The notes under the pieces are model-generated. The model made no database searches, was not told the origin of the DNA, and was given only the letters and a program-made list of their open reading frames with translations. DNA of 64,000 nt from Christensenella tenuis (lineage in GTDB: Bacteria; Bacillota; Clostridia; Christensenellales; Christensenellaceae), in contig NZ_JACOON010000007.1 in assembly GCF_014287795.1 (NCBI RefSeq), positions 186,001 through 250,000 of the forward strand, written 5' to 3'. Position 1 is the stretch's first letter. Each line of letters begins with the position of its first letter. Shown here piece after piece: positions 17,381 through 25,197 of the stretch. A program made the translations under genes and the position numbers.

Positions 17381-17540
17381 CCGAAGCGGCAAAGCCAGCT
17401 AAAAGGCGTGTTGCGATGCCTTCCCCGGGTGCCCTGTACGATCCCAGCGCAAGCGGATCGTATAGGGAAAAGGAGCAACCGCCAATAAGGCGATGCTTTG
17501 CCGTGAAGCGGCGAAGCTAGCTAAAAGGCGTGTTGCGACG
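17381..17540. repeat. Direct repeat pair flanking an inverted repeat
   Basis: Two 38-base copies (17381-17418 and 17503-17540) share GAAGCGGC and the run AGCTAAAAGGCGTGTTGCGA with only a few mismatches. Between them, TACGATCC and GGATCGTA form a hairpin around 17440-17465, extended by CCCT/AGGG. The second copy runs up to the stop codon of the DUF2207 gene. It may be a small mobile or duplicated element, or two RNA hairpin units. No gene is seen here. Confidence 0.65.
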
Positions 17541-19445
17541 TCACCAGCCACCGCCACCGCCGCCGCCAAAGCCACCACCGGAAAAGCCGCCGCCGGAGAA
17601 ACCGCCTCCTCCGCCAATTCCGCCGCCGCCAAAACCACTGCCGCCGGAACTTTTGGTTGCCATCATATTCTGCTGCGTATAGTACAGGCTATTGGAAAGC
17701 ATGCTCGCAAACCATATCGTCGTGAATACGGAGCCGTTATATCCGTAATACCAGCTTGGGGGCTCGACGGCAATACTTTCAAATTGCTTAGCCCATTTGT
17801 CCGTCACTCCCAAAACATACGCATAGGGCAATATGCTGTAGAAATATTTAGGATCGCCTTCTACCAGCATCTTAAGCTTATCCGCTTCCACCGTCTCGAT
17901 GAAATGTTTGAGTCCGAGGATCCGGCCTGACCACTGTGCGCCCCGGTCCGTGCGCCTGCGCATTTGCGTGGCAAGAATCACCATGATGACAGACGCCGCA
18001 ATGGGCACGACGGTCCACAGGCCAAAGCTATCCATACTGAACAGCGCCACCACTCCGAAGAATGCCGCGAATAAAATTACATTTACGATCATGGATCCCG
18101 TTTTGGCAGAAAGCTTTTCCGACCTCCACTTGTTTACATTTGTGCACAGCATAGACGTAAACATACCGCCAAATATCCATGCAATCGCCCCGGAAAAAAT
18201 TGCCGCAAACCATTCGTAGGATTCCAGGTAATTCCCGAACGCAAACATGAGAACGGCGGGAAGCACCGCTACCGCGCTTGTAAAGCTTTGCCGCCTTGTC
18301 GATTTTTTAGTAAACACGAGGTTTTGTCCCGTTTGGTATTTATCCTTAATCCGGTCTTTTACAGCCGCGATGGTAGACGCAAACTTATACTGCATGTCTT
18401 TGATGCGCACGCTGTCCCGTCCCGCAAACATTTTGTCAAACAGGATACGCTCGTAATCGTTTGCCGTGTCTGGAAGGTCTTTCAGCTTCTGGAAGCGCAA
18501 ATCCTTCTTATCCTCCTGGTGAATCTCAAGATTGCCCTGATCCGCCCAGTAGATAAGCAGAGATACCGCGTCCTTATCTTCCACAACGCCGTCTATGATA
18601 TAACCTACATCCGCGGAGTTCATACCCTCGGGCGGATAAAATTCAACGGTTTGTATTTCCTGTTTTTTCTTTCCTGCGGTAGCATAGAGCGCAATCACGA
18701 TGGCAAGCACCGCCAGGCCGCCGATAATCCATGGAAAAACCTGGCTATGCGGGTCGCGGGCGCCCACATAATATCCGTCCGGAAGCTCGATACGGATGTT
18801 GACGCCTTCATACGGCGCAATTTGCTGATCCACTTCGCCCGTAATTGTCGTACCGTCCACTTGGTATTTGAGCGCATCCATGTTATAGCCGGAAGTCCCA
18901 TAGGAGCCCGTGGAAAAACCAATATTTGCCGTATCAAAGTCTTTCGGCATATAAATGGCAAAAGAAAAATGTTCCACTGGCGCGGGCCATAAGGGTTCCA
19001 GCAGGTTGAAATTGAATTCATCAAATTCCGGCCTGCCATCGTCGCCCGGATCCATCATATAGCCGAAATGATAGGTTTGCTCTCCCGTTACGTATGTGTC
19101 TGGATCACCCATTCTAATTTGGAGGATATCCCCGTCTTTTTCCGTATCATACTGCCCGTCTGCAAAAACATTACTTATTATAACCTGATAAGTATCTTTA
19201 TAGATCTCACCATTGTAACGCCGCGTTACGTCTGCGCGCGTCGGGACATCGACCCCAAGCCCGTGCATGGGTTCTAGCCAGTTCACGGTCATCGTGTCTT
19301 CCACGCTGTAAGTGTTATTTTCATGTACTGTGATTTCCCTGTGGTAATCCTCAATCACAAAGTTGGAATTATAGGTCTGTGCAGATCCAACCGCAGGAAC
19401 CAGCAGCACAACCAGCGCAACCAGAAGCAATAGAAATTTTTTCAT
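17541..19445 (-). CDS. DUF2207-family membrane protein with Gly-rich tail
   Basis: A 634-residue exported membrane protein. A signal peptide (MKKFLLLLVALVVLL) is followed by an extracytoplasmic beta-rich DUF2207 domain (about 24-235), a membrane span near 238-258, a cytoplasmic segment, a cluster of hydrophobic spans near 385-495, and a C-terminal tail rich in Gly and Ser ending GGGGGGGW. This architecture is common beside lemA, as here, where lemA is 60 bases upstream on the same strand. The pair is widespread but has no settled function; a cell-envelope role is likely. Confidence 0.85.
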   Translation of the reverse strand: MKKFLLLLVALVVLLVPAVGSAQTYNSNFVIEDYHREITVHENNTYSVEDTMTVNWLEPMHGLGVDVPTRADVTRRYNGEIYKDTYQVIISNVFADGQYDTEKDGDILQIRMGDPDTYVTGEQTYHFGYMMDPGDDGRPEFDEFNFNLLEPLWPAPVEHFSFAIYMPKDFDTANIGFSTGSYGTSGYNMDALKYQVDGTTITGEVDQQIAPYEGVNIRIELPDGYYVGARDPHSQVFPWIIGGLAVLAIVIALYATAGKKKQEIQTVEFYPPEGMNSADVGYIIDGVVEDKDAVSLLIYWADQGNLEIHQEDKKDLRFQKLKDLPDTANDYERILFDKMFAGRDSVRIKDMQYKFASTIAAVKDRIKDKYQTGQNLVFTKKSTRRQSFTSAVAVLPAVLMFAFGNYLESYEWFAAIFSGAIAWIFGGMFTSMLCTNVNKWRSEKLSAKTGSMIVNVILFAAFFGVVALFSMDSFGLWTVVPIAASVIMVILATQMRRRTDRGAQWSGRILGLKHFIETVEADKLKMLVEGDPKYFYSILPYAYVLGVTDKWAKQFESIAVEPPSWYYGYNGSVFTTIWFASMLSNSLYYTQQNMMATKSSGGSGFGGGGIGGGGGFSGGGFSGGGFGGGGGGGW

Positions 19446-19463
19446 AATCCCTCTTTAGCAAAA

Positions 19464-19486
19464 TCGCAGCCGCTTTTGCGGCTGCG
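19464..19486 (-). other. Intergenic hairpin between lemA and the DUF2207 gene
   Basis: CGCAGCCGC and GCGGCTGCG flank a four-base loop. On the minus strand it is followed by a weak T stretch (GATTTTGC), so it may attenuate the downstream gene. Confidence 0.5.
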
Positions 19487-19505
19487 TATTTTGTTTCTGT
19501 GTTGT

Positions 19506-20078
19506 TTAGAACTGCACCTTCACGTTTTCGCGCTCTGCTGCATTTTCCACTTCATACATCGGCTGTTTCGTGAAGTTGAACTTTTTGGCGATCAGCCGCG
19601 TCGGGAAAGTCTCCAGCTTGGTGTTGAACATCCTCACGTTGGCATTGTAATATTTACGCGCATTTGCGAGATCTGTTTCCACCATATTGAGCTGGTTCTG
19701 CAAATCGAGGAAGTTCGTATTTGCCTTCAGGTCCGGATATGCTTCCGCTACCGCGAACAGGCTGCGGAGCGTTCCGGAAAGAATGTTTTCATTTGCAAGG
19801 CGTTCCTCTGTCGTAGAAGAATTCGCCACGCTGTTGCGGGCTGCCGTCACCTCGTCGAGCGTACCGCGTTCATGCGCCGCATACCCCTTGACCGTTTCCA
19901 CAAGGTTCGGGATCAGGTCGAACCTCTTTTTGAGGTACACATCGATCGTCGCAAACGCTTCTTCGATGCCGTTCTTCATTTTGATAAAATTATTGTAAGC
20001 AACAATGTACCAGATGACAATAATGACGACGATCGCCGCTACAATGCCGATTAAAATCCAAAGCCATGTCAGATCCAT
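19506..20078 (-). CDS. lemA: LemA-family membrane protein
   Basis: A 190-residue protein with one N-terminal membrane span (about residues 5-28) and a helical-bundle domain. YNNFIKMKNGIEEAFATIDV, KRFDLIPNLVETVKGYAAHE and the C-terminal KFPTRLIA-like FPTRLIAKKF are hallmark LemA segments. The domain is predicted outside or at the membrane surface. It is probably cotranscribed with the DUF2207 protein, a conserved partnership. Biochemical role is unknown. Confidence 0.92.
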   Translation of the reverse strand: MDLTWLWILIGIVAAIVVIIVIWYIVAYNNFIKMKNGIEEAFATIDVYLKKRFDLIPNLVETVKGYAAHERGTLDEVTAARNSVANSSTTEERLANENILSGTLRSLFAVAEAYPDLKANTNFLDLQNQLNMVETDLANARKYYNANVRMFNTKLETFPTRLIAKKFNFTKQPMYEVENAAERENVKVQF

Positions 20079-20114
20079 CAGATTTCTCCTTTCGGGAAAG
20101 TTCCCCTGTGAGCG

Positions 20115-20459
20115 TTACCCTTTGACAATGATCGCGTGGAACACCAGTTCCCCGTCTCCCGTATTCCTGAGGCCATGCGTTTCACCATCATAGCAGATGG
20201 TGACGTCTCCGGCCGCAACGGGCACTGTTTTACCATTGTCGTTATATTCGCCGCTGCCCTGCGTAAGGCAGTATATCTCCGCCTCGCCGTGGTGCGGGTG
20301 ATCGCTTACCGTCGCGCCCGGCTCGAGCGTGATTGTCGTAAGCAGGGAGAGGTTAGGGCACATTTCCGCATCCCCCAGCCAAGACATAAGCTGCGCTTTG
20401 CCTTCGCCGTTTCCGCCGAGCTTATCTGCCTGTACCGCTTCATGTTTTCCAATAATCAT
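20115..20459 (-). CDS. Small cupin-domain protein
   Basis: A single cupin barrel of 114 residues. The metal-binding motif 1 appears as HPHHGEAEIYCLTQG and motif 2 near GDVTICYDGETHGLRN, giving three His and one Glu that could hold a metal. ATG 20459 follows CAGGAG; the frame extends to 20540 without another ribosome site. It lies downstream of homoserine dehydrogenase on the same strand and may share its transcript. Enzymatic or sugar-binding role cannot be decided. Confidence 0.82.
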   Translation of the reverse strand: MIIGKHEAVQADKLGGNGEGKAQLMSWLGDAEMCPNLSLLTTITLEPGATVSDHPHHGEAEIYCLTQGSGEYNDNGKTVPVAAGDVTICYDGETHGLRNTGDGELVFHAIIVKG

Positions 20460-20550
20460 TCTTTTAAACTCCTGTCTTAATAGTGTCCTTTTCTTTACCG
20501 GGAGGCTCCCAAACCTTCGCAGCCTATTGCTTCGCAGCACCTGCGGGCAA

Positions 20551-21828
20551 TTATTTTTCTACGCGGATGCAGTTTGGAACGCCGACCACCGCGTCAAGCT
20601 CCTTGATTTCTTCAATTGCCCGGCGCAGGTCAAGCTCGTGCGCTTTGTGCGTCACCAAAATCAGCGGCGCGCTGTCTTCGCCCGGCTTTGCACCTTTTTG
20701 GATCACGCTTTCGATGCTTACGCCGTGTTTACCGAAAATCCCTGCGATTTTCGCAAGCACACCCGGTTTATCCTGTACATCCGTTCGAATAAAATATTCC
20801 GTGAGCCAGTTGTCATTGAATTTGACGCCGGCTGCCTCGTAGGTATTCTCAAACGTCGCATAGCGCGGATGGTCCGCGTTGTGTACCGCATATACCATAT
20901 CCGACACAAGCGCGCTCGCCGTCGGGAAATCCCCCGCGCCCTTGCCGTACCACATCATCTCGCCTACGGCGCTGCCATTGATGAAAATAGCATTAAACGA
21001 GCCCTTGATGCTCGCGAGCGCGTGGTCTTTGCGGATCATCGTCGGATGTACGCGCACCTCAATGCCGCCGTCCGCATCTTTTTTTCCAATGGCCAGAAGT
21101 TTCACCACATAACCGAGTTCCCGCCCGATGGCGATATCCGCCTTGGTGATCTTCGTGATTCCTTCGCAATAGATCTTATCTACAGGCACACGCGCGTGGA
21201 ACGCCATCGAAGCGAGGATAGACAGCTTATAGCGCGCGTCGTAGCCTTCAACATCGCTTTCCGGGTTTGCTTCCGCATAACCGAGCTCTTGCGCTTCTTT
21301 CAATACATCGGCAAAATCGCGTCCCTCGTCGTCCATTTTGGTCAGGATATAATTTGTCGTCCCATTGACGATACCGTAAATCCGGTCGATGCTGTTGGCC
21401 TGCATGGAATCATTGAGCGCCCGCAAAATTGGGATTCCTCCGCCCACAGCCGCCTCGAAATAGAACCCTGCGCCGCTGCGCTTTGCCGCTGCTTCCAGGT
21501 CGGGCCAGTTCTGAGAGATCATGTCTTTGTTGGCGGAAACGACCGTTTTGCCTGCTTCGAGGGCTTTCAGGATAAATTCCTTGGATGGATGCTGGCCCCC
21601 CATGACCTCGGCTACAATAGAGATCTCCGGATCGTTTACGATTTCGTCGATATCCTTGGCTTTCTTCTCTTCCGGTACATCTACCGCATAAGAAAGAGCC
21701 AATGTCTTTTTGACCTCGAGACAGATTCCGTCTTTATGTTCGATGTTCTTTCCTTCCTGTTCAATCAGCTGATAGATACCGCCGCCTACGGTACCCATGC
21801 CGAGAATTGCCACTTTTACGTTTTTCAT
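20551..21828 (-). CDS. hom: Homoserine dehydrogenase with ACT domain
   Basis: Reduces aspartate semialdehyde to homoserine, the branch point to Thr and Met. The 425-residue protein has an N-terminal Rossmann motif ILGMGTVGGG (8-17), catalytic-domain motifs VVSANKDMIS and GTTNYILT, and the substrate-site lysines in the PESDVEGYDARYKL region. A C-terminal ACT domain (about 345-420, VQDKPGVLAKIAGIFGKHGV) implies feedback control, probably by threonine. AAAGGAG precedes ATG 21828. It is 18 bases downstream of coaX. Confidence 0.95.
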   Translation of the reverse strand: MKNVKVAILGMGTVGGGIYQLIEQEGKNIEHKDGICLEVKKTLALSYAVDVPEEKKAKDIDEIVNDPEISIVAEVMGGQHPSKEFILKALEAGKTVVSANKDMISQNWPDLEAAAKRSGAGFYFEAAVGGGIPILRALNDSMQANSIDRIYGIVNGTTNYILTKMDDEGRDFADVLKEAQELGYAEANPESDVEGYDARYKLSILASMAFHARVPVDKIYCEGITKITKADIAIGRELGYVVKLLAIGKKDADGGIEVRVHPTMIRKDHALASIKGSFNAIFINGSAVGEMMWYGKGAGDFPTASALVSDMVYAVHNADHPRYATFENTYEAAGVKFNDNWLTEYFIRTDVQDKPGVLAKIAGIFGKHGVSIESVIQKGAKPGEDSAPLILVTHKAHELDLRRAIEEIKELDAVVGVPNCIRVEK

Positions 21829-21846
21829 AGCTGTAACTCCTTTTCC

Positions 21847-22608
21847 TCAGCAGTTTTTCATATAAATTTTATTGAGACCGATCAGCGTAAGCGTCGGTAT
21901 GATCTCGTCGATACAGTTTGTCTCCTGTGCAATCAATTCGGAAAAACCGCCTGTCGCCACGACCTTCGCGCCGCCCATTTCCGCCTGCATTTTTTCGACG
22001 ATATACTGTACCTGCCCCACATAGCCGTAAATGATGCCCGCCTGCATGGACGTGACCGTCGTTTTGTTGATTACCGTTTCCGGGCGTTTAAGCTCGATCC
22101 GCGGAAGCTTGGCCGTGTTTTCCGTGAGTGCATCGGACGCGATCCGTAGCCCCGGGCAGATTGCCCCGCCGAGGAAATCCCCCTTCTCGGAAATCGCCCC
22201 GAAGCTCGTTGCCGTGCCAAAATCAATGGTGATGACCGGCCCTCCGAACAGTTCGTATGCGCCTACCGCATTTACGATACGGTCCGTACCGAGTTCCTTC
22301 GGATTATCATACTTGATGTTGATGCCCGTTTTGATGCCCGGGCCGACAAACATCGGCTTCTTTTTAAAATACTCACGCGACATATGGTCGAGCGTGTAGT
22401 TGAGCGACGGGATAACTGAGGAAACGATGAGTCCTTCAATGTCCATCGGCGTATGCTCAAGGTAGCTGAAGAAATCAATCATCTGTATTCCGTACTGGTC
22501 GGACGTTGCATCGATGTCCGTCGTCATACGAAAGGAATGCACGAGCACATTTCCCTGGAACATCCCACATTTGATGTTGGTATTGCCAACATCCATCACA
22601 AATATCAT
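21847..22608 (-). CDS. coaX: Type III pantothenate kinase
   Basis: Phosphorylates pantothenate in the first step of coenzyme A synthesis. The 253-residue ASKHA-fold enzyme begins with the phosphate loop DVGNTNIKCG and contains PKELGTDRIVNAVGAY, the TIDFGTATSF motif with the catalytic Asp, and GGAICPGL, all typical of CoaX. ATG 22608 is preferred; a GTG at 22617 is only 3 bases from the GGAG. It follows the S-component gene by 39 bases, which supports a shared pantothenate pathway. Confidence 0.94.
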   Translation of the reverse strand: MIFVMDVGNTNIKCGMFQGNVLVHSFRMTTDIDATSDQYGIQMIDFFSYLEHTPMDIEGLIVSSVIPSLNYTLDHMSREYFKKKPMFVGPGIKTGINIKYDNPKELGTDRIVNAVGAYELFGGPVITIDFGTATSFGAISEKGDFLGGAICPGLRIASDALTENTAKLPRIELKRPETVINKTTVTSMQAGIIYGYVGQVQYIVEKMQAEMGGAKVVATGGFSELIAQETNCIDEIIPTLTLIGLNKIYMKNC

Positions 22609-22647
22609 CTGCTGCACAATCTCCTTTGGGCGCGCGTGCCTGCGCGC

Positions 22648-23238
22648 TTATTCTGCCTGTGTCTTCTTTGCGGGCACAGCCCTGCCAAGGGCCGGCACCG
22701 TTTTTTTCAGTGCACGTACGATAGGCGGACACAAAAGCGCCGCAACCACCGCTTCGATAATGCCATTGAGGAGCGCCACCGAAAGAATGATGCCGCCGGC
22801 CACAATGCCGGAAAAGAACGCATACAGGAACCCAAGGTACAGCACGGTATTCGTGAGCGACCCCGCTACCGCCGCTACCCCGATATTGAGAAGCTCCCTT
22901 TTCGAATGCATCGCGCGGTATACGAGCGTGGCTACGAGAGGGATCAAGAGGCGCGGGACGATGATATTGACCATCAGCAACACTGGATTCGCCGCGAGCA
23001 GTGTCGGGCCGAATACATCGGACGGGATCTTTGCAATGCTTGTGACTGCAAAAAGTGCCGCGAGCGCGATGCCCGCTTTCCAGCCAAGCGTAAGCGTCCC
23101 GATGATGACCGGCAGGCACATCAGCGTAATTACGATGCCAAAAGGCGTCGCAATATAGCCGATGGGCGTGAAGCCGAAGATCAGGGTGACAGCGATCAAA
23201 ATCGCCGTCAGAGTCAGCGTTCTTGTTTTTGTTTTCAT
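22648..23238 (-). CDS. panT: ECF transporter S component, probable pantothenate uptake (PanT-like)
   Basis: A hydrophobic protein of 196 residues with about six membrane spans, the size and pattern of ECF-type vitamin substrate-binding subunits. It needs the shared EcfA/EcfT energising module, which is not in this window. The substrate assignment rests on context: it is first in an operon with pantothenate kinase. I cannot exclude another vitamin. Confidence 0.75.
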   Translation of the reverse strand: MKTKTRTLTLTAILIAVTLIFGFTPIGYIATPFGIVITLMCLPVIIGTLTLGWKAGIALAALFAVTSIAKIPSDVFGPTLLAANPVLLMVNIIVPRLLIPLVATLVYRAMHSKRELLNIGVAAVAGSLTNTVLYLGFLYAFFSGIVAGGIILSVALLNGIIEAVVAALLCPPIVRALKKTVPALGRAVPAKKTQAE

Positions 23239-23405
23239 GTTTACCTCCGCTCGAGTTCCGCATGCCGCGGATACCCTACCTTAGTGAATTTTAATGGACC
23301 GCCAGTTTATCCGTGCGCTTCGCGGGTATTATTAAGCTACGAATGCGATAGCGCCGGATGCGTTCCTAATGATTTATTATATCGCAGTCAGCCGCTACAT
23401 TGCAA
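23239..23405 (-). promoter_or_regulatory. Promoter and leader of the panT-coaX-hom operon
   Basis: On the minus strand, TTGCAA (23400-23405) and TATAAT (23376-23381) are 18 bases apart. The roughly 130-base leader can pair ATACCC with GGGTAT further along, leaving the ribosome site CGGAGG outside. It could be an attenuator; I recognise no known riboswitch. Confidence 0.55.
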
Positions 23406-23461
23406 GAAATTATGAAAGGTTCCGGGATTCTTTTCCCGGCGGTAAAGGGGAAGGCAGAGTT

Positions 23462-23965
23462 ATGTTTGTAATGACCTATAAGATGGAAGAAGAAAAACAC
23501 GAAAAAAACAGGCGTACCGCAAGGATCATAGCTGCAATTGCCGTCACGCTCGCGGGCGCTATTGTCGCGAGCCTCGCTACGGATACCTCGTCGGCATGGT
23601 ATGAAAGCTTGACGCTTTCGCCGCTCCAGCCTCCACCGTGGGCATTTGCGGCGGTATGGACGGTTTTATATGTCCTGATCGCAGTTTCTTTTGCCCTCGT
23701 AGTCTCGAAAAGACGCGTGTGCGGCGCAGCAGTGGTTGGTTACGTTGTCAACCTTGTCCTGAACGCGCTATGGTCGCCCGTCTTTTTCCTGGCATACATG
23801 CCCGGCCCGGCGCTCGTGGTTATGATCGCCCTGATCGTGAACCTTGTGATTCTGATGCGCAATGTTTCCGCCGTCAGCCGTCCTGCCTTCTATATGCTGG
23901 TCCCTTACATCGTGTGGCTCGGAATTGCGACGATCCTCAACGTTTCGGTCATTGTGTTAAATTAA
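23462..23965 (+). CDS. tspO: TspO/MBR-family membrane protein
   Basis: A five-span tryptophan-rich sensory protein of 167 residues. Typical segments are SSAWYESLTLSPLQPPPWAF, VWTVLYVLIAVS, LNALWSPVFF and MLVPYIVWLGIATILN. Bacterial TspO binds porphyrins and related ligands and is linked to stress responses. ATG 23462 is chosen for the purine-rich AAGGGGAAGG upstream; a start further upstream would add a poorly supported extension. The N-terminal tail before the first span (about 20 residues, charged) is longer than usual, so an internal ATG is possible. Confidence 0.88.
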   Translation: MFVMTYKMEEEKHEKNRRTARIIAAIAVTLAGAIVASLATDTSSAWYESLTLSPLQPPPWAFAAVWTVLYVLIAVSFALVVSKRRVCGAAVVGYVVNLVLNALWSPVFFLAYMPGPALVVMIALIVNLVILMRNVSAVSRPAFYMLVPYIVWLGIATILNVSVIVLN

Positions 23966-24002
23966 CCGTTCTTCCGGCATTTCCCCGGATATCCGAAACA
24001 AG

Positions 24003-24036
24003 GAGCTGTCTCGGAATAAAAAAGCGGAGACAGCTC
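24003..24036 (+). terminator. Hairpin after tspO, probable terminator or repeat
   Basis: GAGCTGTCTC pairs with GAGACAGCTC around a 14-base A-rich loop. There is no clear T-run afterwards, so termination is uncertain. The following 24037-24234 stretch holds no gene I can support. Confidence 0.45.
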
Positions 24037-24234
24037 GTTGCGCGCCGGAAAAAATTTCAGGCCAAAACAGACGGCAAAGGGAACAACAAATATAAACGAC
24101 GGATCATTGGTGCCGTTATTCATTTATATGACGGCAGCGAGATTATCTTTTTGCTTTATTGTGAAAACCTGAACCGGCCCTGAAAAAGCGGGGCAAAAAC
24201 GAATGGAGGTGTAATCCGGTATCGGCCTCTGCCG

Positions 24235-24600
24235 TTATATTGCCCGGATAACGAGTTTTCCGAGCCATGCCGCAAACACGCAGGCCGTGACGGAAAGAAG
24301 GATATTCAGCAGCGCAAAGAGGATATTACCCCCTTCAAGCAGGCGCAGCGTTTCGAGTGAAAAAGTAGAAAAAGTGGTAAAGCCGCCGAGGATCCCCAGC
24401 ATCACCATTCCGGCTATACGCTCGTCCACGTTCCATTTCAGCGTTATTTGGAACACCATTCCGATGCAAAAGGAGCCGATGAAATTGACAAGCAGCGTCC
24501 CCCACGGAAAGCTGTCCGAAAAACTTTTGGTAAGAAGGCCCATTCCATAGCGGCATACAGCGCCCGCAAAACCGCCCGCGCCGATCAAAAGAATCGTCAT
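24235..24600 (-). CDS. crcB: Fluoride channel/exporter
   Basis: FluC/CrcB-type dual-topology fluoride channel of 121 residues with four membrane spans. The diagnostic GGFTTFSTFSLE segment, GGFAGAVCRYG near the start and LLVNFIGSFCIG with the conserved Asn are all present. The start overlaps the stop of the zinc-ribbon protein gene by 4 bases (24597-24600), so translation is coupled. No fluoride riboswitch is visible upstream. Only one copy is seen, which fits a homodimer. Confidence 0.93.
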   Translation of the reverse strand: MTILLIGAGGFAGAVCRYGMGLLTKSFSDSFPWGTLLVNFIGSFCIGMVFQITLKWNVDERIAGMVMLGILGGFTTFSTFSLETLRLLEGGNILFALLNILLSVTACVFAAWLGKLVIRAI

Positions 24601-24902
24601 TTCCCTTCCTCTTCTTCCCGGCGGCGCTGCCCGTCTGCGCGGCGCACCTCTTCCGTATACTCTTCATCGGGAATATTTTCCATGTAACAGCTCATCCCGC
24701 ACTGCGGACAGGAGAGCAGGCGGTCCGTTCCCTGCCGCGAAGCAAAAAAGGTGCGCATTCCCGCCACCTTAAAACGCGCGCCGCAACGCGGACACTTAAA
24801 ATGCCTCTTCGTTTGTATCCTGCAATAAAGCGCAATACACACGATGAAGACCGCAAGAGTCGAACATACCGTGATAATGCCAAACAAACCAATTCCGTTC
24901 AT
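24597..24902 (-). CDS. Membrane-anchored zinc-ribbon protein
   Basis: A 101-residue protein of unknown role. One N-terminal membrane span (about residues 5-27) is followed by a zinc ribbon with paired CPRC and CPQC motifs about 28 residues apart, then a charged tail ending RRREEEEGK. AAGGAG precedes ATG 24902. It is translationally coupled to crcB. Confidence 0.75.
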   Translation of the reverse strand: MNGIGLFGIITVCSTLAVFIVCIALYCRIQTKRHFKCPRCGARFKVAGMRTFFASRQGTDRLLSCPQCGMSCYMENIPDEEYTEEVRRADGQRRREEEEGK

Positions 24903-24995
24903 GGAAGTCTCCTTATCCGTATTTTTCCTTCATTTAGTATAGCACAGCATACGCTGTTCCAAAATGGGAGGAAAACGATTTTTGATAAAATATGC

Positions 24996-25024
24996 TTGAA
25001 TTCCTCCTTTAAACTTGGTATGAT
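24996..25024 (+). promoter_or_regulatory. Promoter of the glyS T-box transcript
   Basis: TTGAAT (24996-25001) and TATGAT (25019-25024) are 17 bases apart, placing the start near 25031. Confidence 0.6.
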
Positions 25025-25030
25025 TATGCC

Positions 25031-25174
25031 ATAAACTGGATAGAGCGCGTTTTGCGGGCGTGGCGCCCCGCGCACATGAAACGCACAGAATGAAGGCGGG
25101 TTTTTGAACCAATCAGGGTGGAACCGCGGAAGGTGTTCTTTCGTCCCTATTCCAAGGGAGCGAAAGATTTTTTT
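25031..25174 (+). promoter_or_regulatory. Glycine T-box leader with intrinsic terminator
   Basis: The T-box consensus AGGGTGGAACCGCGG is at 25115-25129. It is followed by a terminator hairpin (CTTTCG-CCCT with AGGG-CGAAAG, 25138-25166) and T-run (25168-25174). Uncharged glycyl-tRNA would favour the antiterminator and glyS expression. The upstream Stem I region is very short: GCGTTT/AAACGC enclosing GCGGG/CCCGC, roughly 45 bases. Confidence 0.9.
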
Positions 25175-25197
25175 TACAAATTTTTGGAGGAAAAACA

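Noticed and set aside
20329..22149. Plus-strand open frame of 606 codons across hom and coaX
   Set aside because: It has no ribosome site or domain and mirrors two solid minus-strand genes; long antisense frames are common in GC-rich coding DNA.
24903..24995. Fluoride riboswitch for crcB
   Set aside because: I looked for the conserved GGNGATGGC-type core upstream of the zinc-ribbon/crcB unit and did not find it.
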